Counted from the first letter of the stretch, positions 7,010 to 15,357 are shown. The stretch: DNA of 64,000 nucleotides from Stomatobaculum sp. (GCA_017449925.1 JAFSYO010000180.1:1-64000), one strand, 5' to 3'. Numbers and translations: made by a program. The notes: generated from the sequence alone by a model not told the origin.

Positions 7010-8077
7010 TCATGGATTTTCCCGTAATTTGACGACGTTCCTGGCGCTGCGCCTCCGGTCTTCCTGGATCGCGGCATAATGCTTTTTAGTGGTGTTTACG
7101 TCATTATGACCCAGAACGTCGGCTACAAGATATATATCGCCGGTTTCCCTGTACAGGTTCGTGCCGTAGGTGCTGCGCAGTTTATGAGGTGTGATCTTTT
7201 TTAAGGGAGTGATGATCCTGGCATACTTTTTGACCAGGTTTTCAATGCTGCGCACATTGATCCGCCGGTTCTGCAGGGAAAGGAAAAGAGCGTCTTCCGA
7301 ACCCGGAGCCGGCGTGATCAGATCCCGTTCCTCCAGATAGTTCAAAAGGGCTTCCTCAACCTCGTCCCCGAAATAAACGACCTGTTCCTTGCCGCCTTTT
7401 CTATGGACCCGGATCCCGCCGTTTTTAAAATCCACGTCGTTCAGGTTCAGTCCGGCGCATTCGGAAACTCGAACGCCTGTTCCAAGCAGGAGAGTTACCA
7501 GAGCCAGATCCCGGAGCTTTGTTTTATCATGGTATTTTTTCTGGCGTTCCGTCAGCTGTTCACCGGATTCCACCAGATCCAGCATAGAAGCTACTTCATC
7601 GATGTCAAGGCGGATGATCTCATGTTCGTGAAGCTTCGGCATGATGACCCTGGCTGCCGGATTGTTCTCGATCATTTCTTTCTGATACAGGTATTTATAG
7701 AAGCTTCTCAAGGAACAGATTTTTCTGCGGATCCCGGTTTCACGGTTCAGGACGCCGGAGCCTTCCTGGTCCTGGCGGTACTTCAGAAATTCCATGTATT
7801 CCTCTAAATCGGTGGCAGTAAGGGATTCCAGCACGTCTAACGAAATATTTTTGATCTCAGGGCATTTTTTTCGAACCTCAGGATTCTCGATCATCAGATA
7901 TTGAAAGAAAACCCGCAGGTCATATGCATAGGCGATCCTGGTCCTGGACTGGGTGCGCGGTTCGATGCCGCGGAAATAAGTCTTGCAGTACGGCGGAAGT
8001 TCTGCAAGAAGTTCTCTTAAGTGTTTCACATTGTCGCGGTCCACCTGGTCGCTGTAAGACAGATTATTCGAAGCCAT
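7010..8077 (-). CDS. tyrosine recombinase, XerS-like
   Basis: Site-specific recombinase of the Xer type. The 355-residue product has a SAM-like core-binding domain (about 15-145) and a catalytic domain with all key residues: R203 (GTGVRVSE), K227 (HRKGGK), H298 and R301 (PHKLRSTYG), H324 (LGHNDVNTT) and nucleophile Y334 (KKHYAAI). The length, the long N-terminal domain and the single-gene locus resemble XerS, which works alone in streptococci, rather than the shorter XerC or XerD; an integrase of a lost element is the alternative. Start 8077 has GAAAGGA upstream; an in-frame ATG at 8116 has none. It has its own promoter and terminator. Confidence 0.85.
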   Translation of the reverse strand: MASNNLSYSDQVDRDNVKHLRELLAELPPYCKTYFRGIEPRTQSRTRIAYAYDLRVFFQYLMIENPEVRKKCPEIKNISLDVLESLTATDLEEYMEFLKYRQDQEGSGVLNRETGIRRKICSLRSFYKYLYQKEMIENNPAARVIMPKLHEHEIIRLDIDEVASMLDLVESGEQLTERQKKYHDKTKLRDLALVTLLLGTGVRVSECAGLNLNDVDFKNGGIRVHRKGGKEQVVYFGDEVEEALLNYLEERDLITPAPGSEDALFLSLQNRRINVRSIENLVKKYARIITPLKKITPHKLRSTYGTNLYRETGDIYLVADVLGHNDVNTTKKHYAAIQEDRRRSARNVVKLRENP

Positions 8078-8174
8078 ATAAATGGTCCTTTCAGGATTTG
8101 TTGCGGGATCCGGCATTTTTGCCCTAAATTATTCGTTAAACAGGAATTTCGCGAATAGTTTTATTCCTCTCCTT

Positions 8175-8202
8175 ATTGTAGCACTTACTGGGAAAATATC
8201 AA
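8175..8202 (-). promoter_or_regulatory. promoter of the XerS-like gene
   Basis: Minus strand TTGATA (8202-8197), 16-nt spacer, TACAAT (8180-8175), about 100 nt before the start codon. Confidence 0.65.
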
Positions 8203-8225
8203 TCTAAACTTTTATCTGTTTTCCT

Positions 8226-8269
8226 GCACAAAACAGATCACATTTCCGAAAAAGCAGAATTCTTTGTGC
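8226..8269. repeat. inverted repeat with a TTTCCGAAAAA core, upstream of the recombinase promoter
   Basis: GCACAAA (8226-8232) is inverted at 8263-8269. Between them, TTTCCGAAAAA (8243-8253) is itself nearly palindromic. From memory, the streptococcal XerS target dif-SL contains a TTTCCGAAAAA block and lies next to xerS, so this is a candidate recombination or operator site; the right half does not obviously match that target. Confidence 0.35.
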
Positions 8270-8308
8270 CATTTCTATGACACTTCATCTGTTAATATAA
8301 AGCCATAA

Positions 8309-8428
8309 GAAAGACATCAAGACATTGCCGGAAGTAACGAAGAAACATGGGGGTCTGCTGCTGCCGCTGGCGGCATGGGTTCTTATGAGGCGGTACGGAA
8401 AGCGATGCAGGGGAAGACATTCAATTGA
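8309..8428 (+). other. orphan open frame in the gap 8078-8503, possible gene remnant
   Basis: Between stops at 8306 and 8426 one plus-strand frame reads as 39 plausible codons, including the protein-like stretches DIAGSNEETWGS and GGMGSYEAVRKAMQGKTF. It has no start codon with a ribosome binding site, and local composition is more GC-rich than its flanks. It resembles the 3' end of a decayed gene, but I recognise no family. The rest of this gap holds the recombinase promoter, the inverted repeat and the terminator described separately. Confidence 0.3.
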
Positions 8429-8463
8429 CAAAATCGAATAGGGGAATCGAGATAAATATACAT

Positions 8464-8504
8464 AAAACCGGCTCGGGGACGATGAACATCCCGGAGCCGG
8501 TTTT
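8464..8504. terminator. terminator at the end of the LCP gene
   Basis: AAAACCGGCTC pairs with GAGCCGGTTTT, with GGG/CCC continuing the stem, around a loop of about 10 nt. It is flanked by A-rich and T-rich tracts and overlaps the last base of the LCP stop codon region. It would end minus-strand transcription and could also stop plus-strand readthrough. Confidence 0.88.
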
Positions 8505-9697
8505 CATTTTTTGCCTATGTGTTTAATGATATAGTTGCTGACTTCCTGTACGGATTTGCTTGGTTTGTAATCCTTGTCGTCAAAAAGGAACTCATGGAGC
8601 TGGATCACATTGCTTTCCAGCGTAATGGGAACCACACAGTCCTTTTTCTCGATCCAGGTGGTCTCCCTTTCAAAGGGGAATCCGTCTGTTTTTCCGATAT
8701 AGAATTTGCTCACATCTTTGGCCAGAGGAAGCAGGTCGTCTATAAAGATGCTGGTTCTTGTTTCCGGAAGGACGCTGGTCACCACTTCGATCCTCTTTTT
8801 CGTGTCCGCCTTCTTCAGTTTATCCATCAGAAGGGACACCACTTTCCTCTGACGTTCCGTCCGGTTGAAATCCGTGTCCATCAGGCGGAGTCTTGCATAG
8901 GCCACTGCCTGGACGCCGTCCAGATGGTTCATGCCGGCGCTTTTCAGGTGGACTGAGCCGATTCCCGTGGCTTCCACTGTCTCAGTGATAAAAGCGTTGA
9001 TATAAGCGAATTCCGGTTCTGTGATCTCGATATCTACCCCGCCCATAATGTTGATGGCATCAATGACTGCTTTCCAGTTGAAAGTGATGTAATCATCGGG
9101 GACGATGTCCAGATTATACTTCATGGTCCACAGGGCCTGTTTGGAACCGCCTTTAAAATACGCCTCATTGAATTTGTGGTGTTTTCCGTCTTCATTGATC
9201 TGAACAAAGGTGTCGCGGAAAACAGAACAGATACGGATCTCTCCGGTCTCCCAGTTCAGCACGGCGATCATGTTCACATCGGAAAGCGCCCGGTCAATGT
9301 TGCCGTCCCGGGAATCCACACCGAAAACAGCGACGGTGTAAAAACCTTTTTTCGGCCGCTCTTCTGCCGGCAGCGGATTCAGGAGATCGGCGGAACGGCC
9401 GAACATGATGTTCCGCACTCCGTAGACGGTGAGGAACAGCAGCAGAACGATGATAATATTTCTGATCATTCCTCCGGAACGTTTCCTGCGCCGCCGCTTT
9501 TTCACAGGAGGCTCCGGTGCAGTGGAGGCAGTGGAGGCATAGCGCTCCGGATTTTTCTTCCGGGATGCCTCCCTGATCCTCTTCAGGCGCTCCATATCAC
9601 TCAGATATTTCCGGCGCTTTTCCTTGTCAAGGTAGTTCTTCTGCACCTCTTCAGAGGAAAGATCGATGTTGACAAAATCTCTTTCGTCAGATCCCAT
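8504..9697 (-). CDS. LytR-CpsA-Psr (LCP) family cell-wall glycopolymer transferase
   Basis: LCP proteins attach wall teichoic acids or other phosphate-linked glycans to peptidoglycan outside the cell. The 397-residue product has a cytoplasmic, highly charged N-terminus (1-75, ending in KKRRRRKRS), one membrane helix (about 78-96) and an LCP domain with VFGVDSRD, SDVNMIAVLN, ICSVFRDTFV, MGGVDIEI and ARLRLMDTDFNRTERQR, the last holding the conserved Arg/Asp lipid-binding residues. It lies 26 nt after the NlpC/P60 gene on the same strand. Many relatives carry an LCP gene between yqeK and rsfS, so this may be the relocated counterpart. Confidence 0.9.
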   Translation of the reverse strand: MGSDERDFVNIDLSSEEVQKNYLDKEKRRKYLSDMERLKRIREASRKKNPERYASTASTAPEPPVKKRRRRKRSGGMIRNIIIVLLLFLTVYGVRNIMFGRSADLLNPLPAEERPKKGFYTVAVFGVDSRDGNIDRALSDVNMIAVLNWETGEIRICSVFRDTFVQINEDGKHHKFNEAYFKGGSKQALWTMKYNLDIVPDDYITFNWKAVIDAINIMGGVDIEITEPEFAYINAFITETVEATGIGSVHLKSAGMNHLDGVQAVAYARLRLMDTDFNRTERQRKVVSLLMDKLKKADTKKRIEVVTSVLPETRTSIFIDDLLPLAKDVSKFYIGKTDGFPFERETTWIEKKDCVVPITLESNVIQLHEFLFDDKDYKPSKSVQEVSNYIIKHIGKK

Positions 9698-9723
9698 AAA
9701 TAATAGATTTTCCTTATTGATTA

Positions 9724-11856
9724 CTAGTCCACGAGATTTCTGCAGGATGCGCCCACATCCTCGTTCAGCTTGAAGCTGACATTGTTCACCATGCCCCCTG
9801 TCTCGTGAATGCAGAGAGCCTTACCGCTTTCATCCCAGCGGAGGAACATCAGGACGTGGCCCATGGTCTCATCGTTTCCGGCGCGGATAATGATATCTCC
9901 CGTGCGGAGATCCTTTCTCCGGATCCCTCGTCCCAGATGGATCTGGGTGCCGGTGCTGATGCCGCCGAGCGGCGTCCCCGTCGTGTTCCAGTAGACCCAC
10001 GCAAGCCATCCCGAACAGTCCAGTCCGCGGAACACACGTCCCTTGTAATCTGGAAGGATCACGGTGTAGAAATTATTTTTGTCATAGTCAGGAGAGACGG
10101 GTTTTCCTCCGTAATAGTAAGGAATACGGCCGATGCTTCCAAGGGCTGTTCTTGCCAGTGACCTGCGCAGATCTGAAAGACCAGGCGGAAGCAGGGCCAG
10201 CTGCTCCTCTATTTCTGCTTCTGTCAGAGTAGCGGTGGTGGAAAACAGGCTGACGGAAAGACCGTAATCATTGTACCAGTCCGCTTCTGCCAGTGCTTTT
10301 GCTTCCTGGATCCGCTCTTCGGTCCATCCCTGCCAGTTTTCGTTAAAGTTCTTACTGTTGTTTCCCTGTTTGTCGAGAGTGAACAGATTCTTATCGCCAT
10401 TCATGTTCCAGACGACAGCTCTGATGGTCAGATCCAAATGTCCGGGACACACTTCAAACACGGATTCTTCTTCTAATGTGACCACTTCCGGAAGTCCTTC
10501 TTCCGCAAGGCTCTCTCCAGGAATGCTTTCTTCCACCGGGCTTTCTGCTATCGGACTCTCTGCAGCGGCGGTCTCCGGGGCCGCAGTTTCCGCTGCGGGG
10601 TTTTCCGGCGCCGCACTCTCAGGTGCCGCGCTCTCTTCTGCCTGGCTTCCTTCTGCGGCAGTTTCCACCGCTTCTTCAGCAGCGGGTGCTGCTTCAGCAC
10701 CAGGACCAGCTGCAGTCTCCGGAGCCGCTTCAGTTTCCGGGGCCGCTTCAGTTTCCGGGGCCGCTTCAGTTTCCGGGGCTGCTTCAGTTTCCGGGGCCGC
10801 TTCAGTTTCCGGGGCTGCTTCAGTCTCCTGAACCGCTTCAGCTTCCTGGGTCATTCCAATTCCGGGGCCTATTTCGATCCCGGGACCTATTTCAGCAGCG
10901 GTTTCGGTCTCAGATCCGGATTCGCCTTCCTCTGTGCCTGTGTTCTCTGCAACTTCAGCAGATCCTTCTGCAGCATCTGATGGGGACGCTTCATTCTTTT
11001 CTTCCGCGGCAGGCTTTGTAGGAGCAGGCCATACTCTTCCTTTTGATACAGCTTTCTGCACCGATTCTTTGGATAGGCAGTCCTTGTCGTAATAGACATC
11101 ACTGACGGACATCGAATAACTGTGGGATGCACTCCACAGTGCGCGCGCATAATTCTCAAAGGCTTCGTGATCCTCCGGATCATGATAGTAAGTATAGACG
11201 CTAGCCATAGCCAGGATCTCTTTCACGTTGGAGGACTGCGGCGTTATTTTTTTGTTTCCGTCCCGTATATCCAGGCTGATCTTCTTCCATTTTCCTACGA
11301 CCCAGGTGGAAGGATCATTCGGATCATGATTGTTGTCAGTAATGTTGTACTTACCCATCAGAGAAGAACGCGGAACGCCAAGACGACCTGCAACTGTGAG
11401 ATGTGTCTGGCTTGAAGCTCCAAACACATTTTCATTCCAGCTGTTATCCCTCTCGTACAGATTCCGGAATGCTTTTCCGCCGTAACTCTGCATCGGGTCT
11501 GTCTGATCCGCTCCCTCCGGAAAACTGAACGCGAGATTGAAGCGGTCGGCCCGCGGGCCCTCGGGCTCCTGTGGTTCCGGCTCGCTTATTGTGGCAAGGG
11601 CAAGAGACTCTTTGAGGACTTGTACTGCCTCAAAGGGGTTTTTTGCTTCGGATGCAGTCGCCGTTTCAGGCTGTTCAGCGGCAGTTTCCGCTTCTGCGGG
11701 AGTTGCCTGGACCTGGGACTGATCCGGGTTGGATTTTCCGCCTACAAGAAATAAGCCTCCGTATGATATAGCCATACCGAGGACACACATGACCAATACG
11801 CCGGCGGCCCTTTTCGCTGCGCCGGATTTCTTCAGTACAGACAGAATAAGCTTCAC
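9724..11856 (-). CDS. NlpC/P60-type cell-wall hydrolase with Glu/Ala/Pro-rich repeat region
   Basis: Predicted secreted or membrane-anchored peptidoglycan endopeptidase of 710 residues. From the N-terminus: basic head MKLILSVLKKSG, membrane segment (about 18-38), acidic linker, a domain of about 200 residues with no family I know, a low-complexity stretch of TEAAPE hexapeptides (about 325-480), a second domain, and a C-terminal NlpC/P60 domain with Cys614 (RGLDCSGW), His667 (MGHVLMF) and His684 (CIHETGG). I use GTG 11856, which gives a normal signal anchor. The frame continues to a GTG at 11907 inside a hairpin, which I reject. Substrate unknown; the LCP neighbour suggests envelope work. Confidence 0.82.
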   Translation of the reverse strand: MKLILSVLKKSGAAKRAAGVLVMCVLGMAISYGGLFLVGGKSNPDQSQVQATPAEAETAAEQPETATASEAKNPFEAVQVLKESLALATISEPEPQEPEGPRADRFNLAFSFPEGADQTDPMQSYGGKAFRNLYERDNSWNENVFGASSQTHLTVAGRLGVPRSSLMGKYNITDNNHDPNDPSTWVVGKWKKISLDIRDGNKKITPQSSNVKEILAMASVYTYYHDPEDHEAFENYARALWSASHSYSMSVSDVYYDKDCLSKESVQKAVSKGRVWPAPTKPAAEEKNEASPSDAAEGSAEVAENTGTEEGESGSETETAAEIGPGIEIGPGIGMTQEAEAVQETEAAPETEAAPETEAAPETEAAPETEAAPETEAAPETAAGPGAEAAPAAEEAVETAAEGSQAEESAAPESAAPENPAAETAAPETAAAESPIAESPVEESIPGESLAEEGLPEVVTLEEESVFEVCPGHLDLTIRAVVWNMNGDKNLFTLDKQGNNSKNFNENWQGWTEERIQEAKALAEADWYNDYGLSVSLFSTTATLTEAEIEEQLALLPPGLSDLRRSLARTALGSIGRIPYYYGGKPVSPDYDKNNFYTVILPDYKGRVFRGLDCSGWLAWVYWNTTGTPLGGISTGTQIHLGRGIRRKDLRTGDIIIRAGNDETMGHVLMFLRWDESGKALCIHETGGMVNNVSFKLNEDVGASCRNLVD
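10714..10832 (-). repeat. 18-bp coding tandem repeat (TEAAPE hexapeptides)
   Basis: About six near-identical copies of an 18-bp unit (plus strand GCCGCTTCAGTTTCCGGG) encode TEAAPE repeats within the NlpC/P60 protein. Copies differ mainly by GCC/GCT, so expansion is probably recent and copy number may vary between strains. Confidence 0.9.
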
Positions 11857-11881
11857 ACTTTCTATATTTTTACAGCATAAC

Positions 11882-11931
11882 GATACGGGCACCAGCCGCG
11901 GCAGCACGCTCCCGCTGACCGGCCCCGTATC
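11882..11931 (-). terminator. hairpin between the kinase-like and NlpC/P60 genes
   Basis: GATACGGG (11882-11889) is inverted at 11924-11931, with further pairing inside (CCAGC with GCTG). No T-run follows on the minus strand, so it may be a partial terminator or a leader structure of the hydrolase gene. Confidence 0.45.
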
Positions 11932-11958
11932 ATGTGCAAATGCGGGATCAGATCGTAG

Positions 11959-12597
11959 TTATTTTGATGCCCGGTACTTCTTTACGCGGTTCGCGAAATC
12001 AATGATCATTTCCGCCGCGCCTTCAATGCCGACAGCGCTGGAATTGATGCAGAGATCATAGCTCTTGGAATCGCCCCAGCGTTTGTTGGAATAATAGTTG
12101 TAATAACTGGAACGGCGCTTGTCCGTCTTCAGCATTACTTCACGCGCTTTGTCCTTGGAGATCTGATGTGTCTCCATCAGGGAATTCAGCTTGTCCTCTT
12201 CTTCAGCCGTAATGAATACGCTGACCATATTGGGATCGCCTGCCAGAGCATAGTCCGCGCAGCGTCCTACGATCACACAGGACTCCTGCAGCGCAAGCTT
12301 GCGGATGGAATCGAACTGCGCAAGGAATATCTTCTGGTTGATCGGCATGTCAACGTAAGGCGAGGAAGAATAGCCGAGGGAATAGGTGTCCATCACAAGG
12401 GAATACAGAAAACTGTTCGTGGGCTTTTCGTCATTCGACTCGAACAGCTCTTTGCAGAGACCGCTTTCCTTCGCCGCATGTTCCAGCAGCTCTTTGTCGT
12501 AGCACTTCACTCCAAGCTTCTCGGCGAGCAGTTTCCCGATCTTTTTACCGCCGCTTCCAGTCTGTCTGCCAATGGTGATAACCAGTCGTTCTTCCAT
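11959..12597 (-). CDS. cytidylate-kinase-like family protein
   Basis: P-loop kinase-like protein of 212 residues. It begins MEERLVITIGRQTGSGGKKIGKLLAEKLG, of which GRQTGSGGKKIG is the phosphate-binding loop of the cytidylate-kinase-like family. DKRRSSYYNYYSNKRWGDS near residue 160 is the typical lid and Tyr-rich segment. True CMP kinase (cmk) is a different family, so the substrate is unknown. Start 12597 has GGGAGG 8 nt upstream; a GTG at 12606 overlaps that site. It has its own promoter and is probably cotranscribed with the hydrolase and LCP genes. Confidence 0.85.
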   Translation of the reverse strand: MEERLVITIGRQTGSGGKKIGKLLAEKLGVKCYDKELLEHAAKESGLCKELFESNDEKPTNSFLYSLVMDTYSLGYSSSPYVDMPINQKIFLAQFDSIRKLALQESCVIVGRCADYALAGDPNMVSVFITAEEEDKLNSLMETHQISKDKAREVMLKTDKRRSSYYNYYSNKRWGDSKSYDLCINSSAVGIEGAAEMIIDFANRVKKYRASK

Positions 12598-12632
12598 AAA
12601 AGCCACCTCCCTTTCAAACGATTCTTGGTATT

Positions 12633-12661
12633 ATTTTACAATGAATGTCAGATAATATCAA
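12633..12661 (-). promoter_or_regulatory. promoter of the cytidylate-kinase-like gene
   Basis: Minus strand TTGATA (12661-12656), 17-nt spacer, TAAAAT (12638-12633). The TGA inside the -35 box is the stop codon of the preceding rluD gene. Confidence 0.65.
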
Positions 12662-13575
12662 TGCTGCGCCCGCAGGGTCTTCAGGAGATTCTCGAAATAC
12701 TCCGGCAGAGGAGCGGTGAATTCCATATACTCTCCTGTCGACGGATGTTTAAAGCCGAAGGTCATGGCGTGGAGGGCCTGCCCTTCCAGGTGGTATGGGT
12801 TCTTCTCCGGGCCGTAGACCTGATCGCCCAGCAGGGGGTGGCCGATGGAGGCCATATGCACGCGGATCTGATGTGTCCTTCCGGTCTCCAGTACGCATTC
12901 CACATAGGTCGCCCTGGAAAACCGCTCCAATACGCGGTAGTGTGTCACGGCTCTTTTTCCGTTGGGAACATTGCACTTCATTTTTTTCCGGTGGACAGGG
13001 TCTCGGCCGATAGGGGCATCTACCACGCCTTCGTCTTCCTTCAGGACACCTGAGACCAGGGCGCGGTAGCGGCGGGTGGAGGAATGCTCTTTCAGCTGTT
13101 CCGCGATGGAATTGTGGGCCAGGTCGTTCTTGCAGGCGATCATGACGCCTGTGGTATCCCGGTCGATCCTGTGGACGATGCCCGGACGCAGAACGCCGTT
13201 GATTCCGGAGAGTCCGTCTTTGCAGTGATGCATCAGGGCGTTGACCAAGGTCCCCTCTTCATGCCCTGCCGCCGGGTGGACCACAAGCCCTTTGGGTTTA
13301 TTGATCAGAATTACGTCATCGTCCTCGTAAAGGATATCCAGGGGGATCTCTTCCGGGAGGATCTCCGCATCCCTGGGCTCAGGGATCTCTGCGGAGACGC
13401 ACTCTCCGCTCTTAAGCCTCCGGTTGCCCTTGGCGGGAACTCCGTCCACCGTGACCATGCCGTCCCGGATCAGCTTCTGTATATGCGAACGTGTCAGAGG
13501 GGAAAGCTGTTCTGCCAGATACACATCGAGCCGCTGTCCGGAATCGGAATCAGCGGCTGTAAAGGATCGGTTCAT
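12658..13575 (-). CDS. rluD: RluA/RluD-family 23S rRNA pseudouridine synthase
   Basis: Converts uridines in 23S rRNA to pseudouridine. The 305-residue product has an N-terminal S4 RNA-binding domain (QRLDVYLAEQLSPLTRSHIQKLI, residues about 13-60) and a catalytic domain whose motif reads GIVHRIDRDTTGVM, with the essential Asp present although the usual HRLDKDTSG is altered. The closing ETGRTHQIRVHMASIGHPLLGD block (core RTHQIRVHM) is conserved. Its start overlaps the lspA stop by 4 nt (ATGA), and lspA-rluD is a common pair. The precise uridine target cannot be told from sequence. Confidence 0.93.
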   Translation of the reverse strand: MNRSFTAADSDSGQRLDVYLAEQLSPLTRSHIQKLIRDGMVTVDGVPAKGNRRLKSGECVSAEIPEPRDAEILPEEIPLDILYEDDDVILINKPKGLVVHPAAGHEEGTLVNALMHHCKDGLSGINGVLRPGIVHRIDRDTTGVMIACKNDLAHNSIAEQLKEHSSTRRYRALVSGVLKEDEGVVDAPIGRDPVHRKKMKCNVPNGKRAVTHYRVLERFSRATYVECVLETGRTHQIRVHMASIGHPLLGDQVYGPEKNPYHLEGQALHAMTFGFKHPSTGEYMEFTAPLPEYFENLLKTLRAQH

Positions 13576-14087
13576 TTTTGACGGCTCCTCTTCAGAAAAT
13601 CGAAGTCTTCATCCTGGTAGTAGAACAGGACGAGAAGCATCATCACTGCCGTGGCAGTGGTCACATAGATATCCGCCACATTGAAGACCGGAAAATCGAT
13701 GGGCTTGAAGTAGATGAAATCCACAACAGATTTTCGGAAAGTGCGGTCGATCAGATTTCCGACGGCGCCTGCGGCAATAAAAGAGAGCGTAATGAGAAGC
13801 GGGAAATACTTTTTTTCACAGGGCAGCTTCAGAAGGACGTACAGGATCACGACGCCGACCACCGCTGAGATGATATAAAAGAAAGACATCTGCCCCTGAA
13901 GAATACCGAAAGCGGCGCCTCGGTTCTCGATCCTTAAGAATTCCAGGACGCCTTCGATCAGCGGCACCGGCTCGTGGTCTCCGAGATTTGCCAGAGCCCA
14001 TTTTTTTGTGAACTGGTCGAACCAGGCTGCTGCCGCAGTGATCGCCAGGAAAAGAAGCAGCTGGAACTGCTTAGTGGTTTTGTTCAT
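13572..14087 (-). CDS. lspA: lipoprotein signal peptidase (signal peptidase II)
   Basis: Membrane aspartyl protease that cuts signal peptides from diacylglyceryl-modified prolipoproteins, such as the branched-chain amino acid receptor encoded at 51852-53120. The 171-residue product has four membrane helices, DQFTKKWA near residue 24, and the two catalytic Asp in GNLIDRTF and FNVADIYV. It overlaps ylmH and rluD by 4 nt on each side. Length and motifs are normal. Confidence 0.96.
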   Translation of the reverse strand: MNKTTKQFQLLLFLAITAAAAWFDQFTKKWALANLGDHEPVPLIEGVLEFLRIENRGAAFGILQGQMSFFYIISAVVGVVILYVLLKLPCEKKYFPLLITLSFIAAGAVGNLIDRTFRKSVVDFIYFKPIDFPVFNVADIYVTTATAVMMLLVLFYYQDEDFDFLKRSRQK

Positions 14088-14842
14088 AGAAAGACCTCGA
14101 TTTTAGAGTACATCCGGCCCTTTTTCGTCGGGTGCGGATCCGGGAGCAGACGGAACCTGCCCTTTCCCCGGACGGTAAGGATGTCTCCCGGCTTCATGAG
14201 CACAGCGCCATTTTCCTGTACCGCAGAATTCAGAAACACCCGGCCGCCCCGCAGCAGTTCAGCGGCTGTGCTTCTGGACACATGATACACTGCTGCGATC
14301 ATGGCGTCGATGCGGAAAGATGCGGTGTTGACGGAGCGTTCTTCTGTGCGGACAGACAGCTTCAGGTCTTCCGGACGTTCTTCCGACACAAGGACTGAAG
14401 TGTGACGCACAGAAGTAAGGTTTTCCAGGATCGTTCCGGCGACCGGCCGAAGCACTACCACATGGGCGGTATTGTCTGCGATGGAGATATCTCCGACCAT
14501 TTCCCGCCGGATCCCAAGGCTCATAAGAGCTCCGAGAAAATCCCTGTGGGAAAGATCATCCGCAAATTTGGCAGAAACGGGGGCGATCCGGAGATAAGCA
14601 AAAATGTTCTCCGGGACCTCATCAATATAATCGGGCAAAAAGCAGACGATCCTGCGTTCCGCATCATCAAAACCGCCGGCAGAGACTACTTTGCCTGTGC
14701 CGGCGGAAAGATGCATGGTCCTCAGTACCGTCTGCTCCTCTGCATTCAGAAACAGCGAATGTGTTTCAATATTTTTCTGATAGCAGGACTGTTCCAGATC
14801 CAGAATGCGTTTCCGGAAGAAAGCTTCCTCTTTGTCTGTCAT
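14084..14842 (-). CDS. ylmH: YlmH-like S4-domain RNA-binding protein
   Basis: Cytoplasmic RNA-binding protein of the division-associated ylm cluster; family members associate with ribosomes. The 252-residue product has an N-terminal domain typical of YlmH (about 1-175) and a C-terminal S4 domain (SVNTASFRIDAMIAAVYHVSRS, then AAELLRGGRVFLNSAVQENG). It lies 7 nt after sepF and overlaps lspA by 4 nt. B. subtilis has the same sepF-ylmG-ylmH arrangement; ylmG is absent here. Its exact role is not evident from sequence. Confidence 0.9.
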   Translation of the reverse strand: MTDKEEAFFRKRILDLEQSCYQKNIETHSLFLNAEEQTVLRTMHLSAGTGKVVSAGGFDDAERRIVCFLPDYIDEVPENIFAYLRIAPVSAKFADDLSHRDFLGALMSLGIRREMVGDISIADNTAHVVVLRPVAGTILENLTSVRHTSVLVSEERPEDLKLSVRTEERSVNTASFRIDAMIAAVYHVSRSTAAELLRGGRVFLNSAVQENGAVLMKPGDILTVRGKGRFRLLPDPHPTKKGRMYSKIEVFL

Positions 14843-14849
14843 GACCTGT

Positions 14850-15353
14850 TCAGACGCGCATGTTCAGGCCGGAAATATCAAGCGTTCCGGCGTTCAGGAG
14901 ATCCTGAAACTCTCCGGAAAGGCTCACGCTCTCAGGAGTGATGATGAAAATATAATTGGAAATCTTCTGAAGCTTGCCGTTCATGCTGTAGGTAGCGCCG
15001 GAAGTGAAATCAATGATGCGCTGGGCAACTTCCGTGTTGATTCCCTCCATGTTCAGCACGACTGCTTTTCCCTGAAGAAGGTCGTCGACGATGGTCTTGG
15101 CATCTTCGAATACCGAAGGCTTCACCAGAGCCACTTCGAGACTTCCGCTCTTCTTCACAGGGGCGACCTTGCGGGAGAAAAGCCGGGGCTTTTGATCCTC
15201 TTCCTCTTCTTCCTCATCGTCACGCTTGCGGATCAGGCCGGGAAAACGCTTCTGGGGCTTCTCGGTATACTCCTCTTCCTCTTCGAAGTACTCGTCGTCT
15301 TCTTCGTCAGAATTGACCCTCATGCTGTCCATTAATCTTCCAAATAAGCTCAT
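14850..15353 (-). CDS. sepF: cell division protein SepF
   Basis: Membrane-binding partner of FtsZ that organises the septal ring in Gram-positive bacteria. The 167-residue product has the N-terminal amphipathic membrane helix MSLFGRLMDSMRV, a very acidic linker (about 15-60) and the SepF core (VALVKPSVFEDAKTIVDDLLQGKAVVLN in part, and INTEVAQRIIDFTSG). The start is ATG 15353, with GGAG 9 nt upstream. An in-frame TTG at 15368 overlaps ylmE and would hide the membrane helix. It is part of ylmE-sepF-ylmH-lspA. Confidence 0.95.
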   Translation of the reverse strand: MSLFGRLMDSMRVNSDEEDDEYFEEEEEYTEKPQKRFPGLIRKRDDEEEEEEDQKPRLFSRKVAPVKKSGSLEVALVKPSVFEDAKTIVDDLLQGKAVVLNMEGINTEVAQRIIDFTSGATYSMNGKLQKISNYIFIITPESVSLSGEFQDLLNAGTLDISGLNMRV

Positions 15354-15357
15354 CTTC

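Noticed and set aside
7010..8116. Prophage or integrative element around the tyrosine recombinase
   Set aside because: No phage, conjugation or cargo genes, no tRNA and no direct repeats flank it; core genes lie on both sides.
8347..8388. Leader peptide with three Cys codons (MGVCCC...)
   Set aside because: No ribosome binding site, no terminator/antiterminator pair and no plus-strand gene downstream to regulate.
10714..10832. CRISPR-like regular repeats
   Set aside because: The 18-bp units are contiguous, in frame and encode TEAAPE; there are no spacers.
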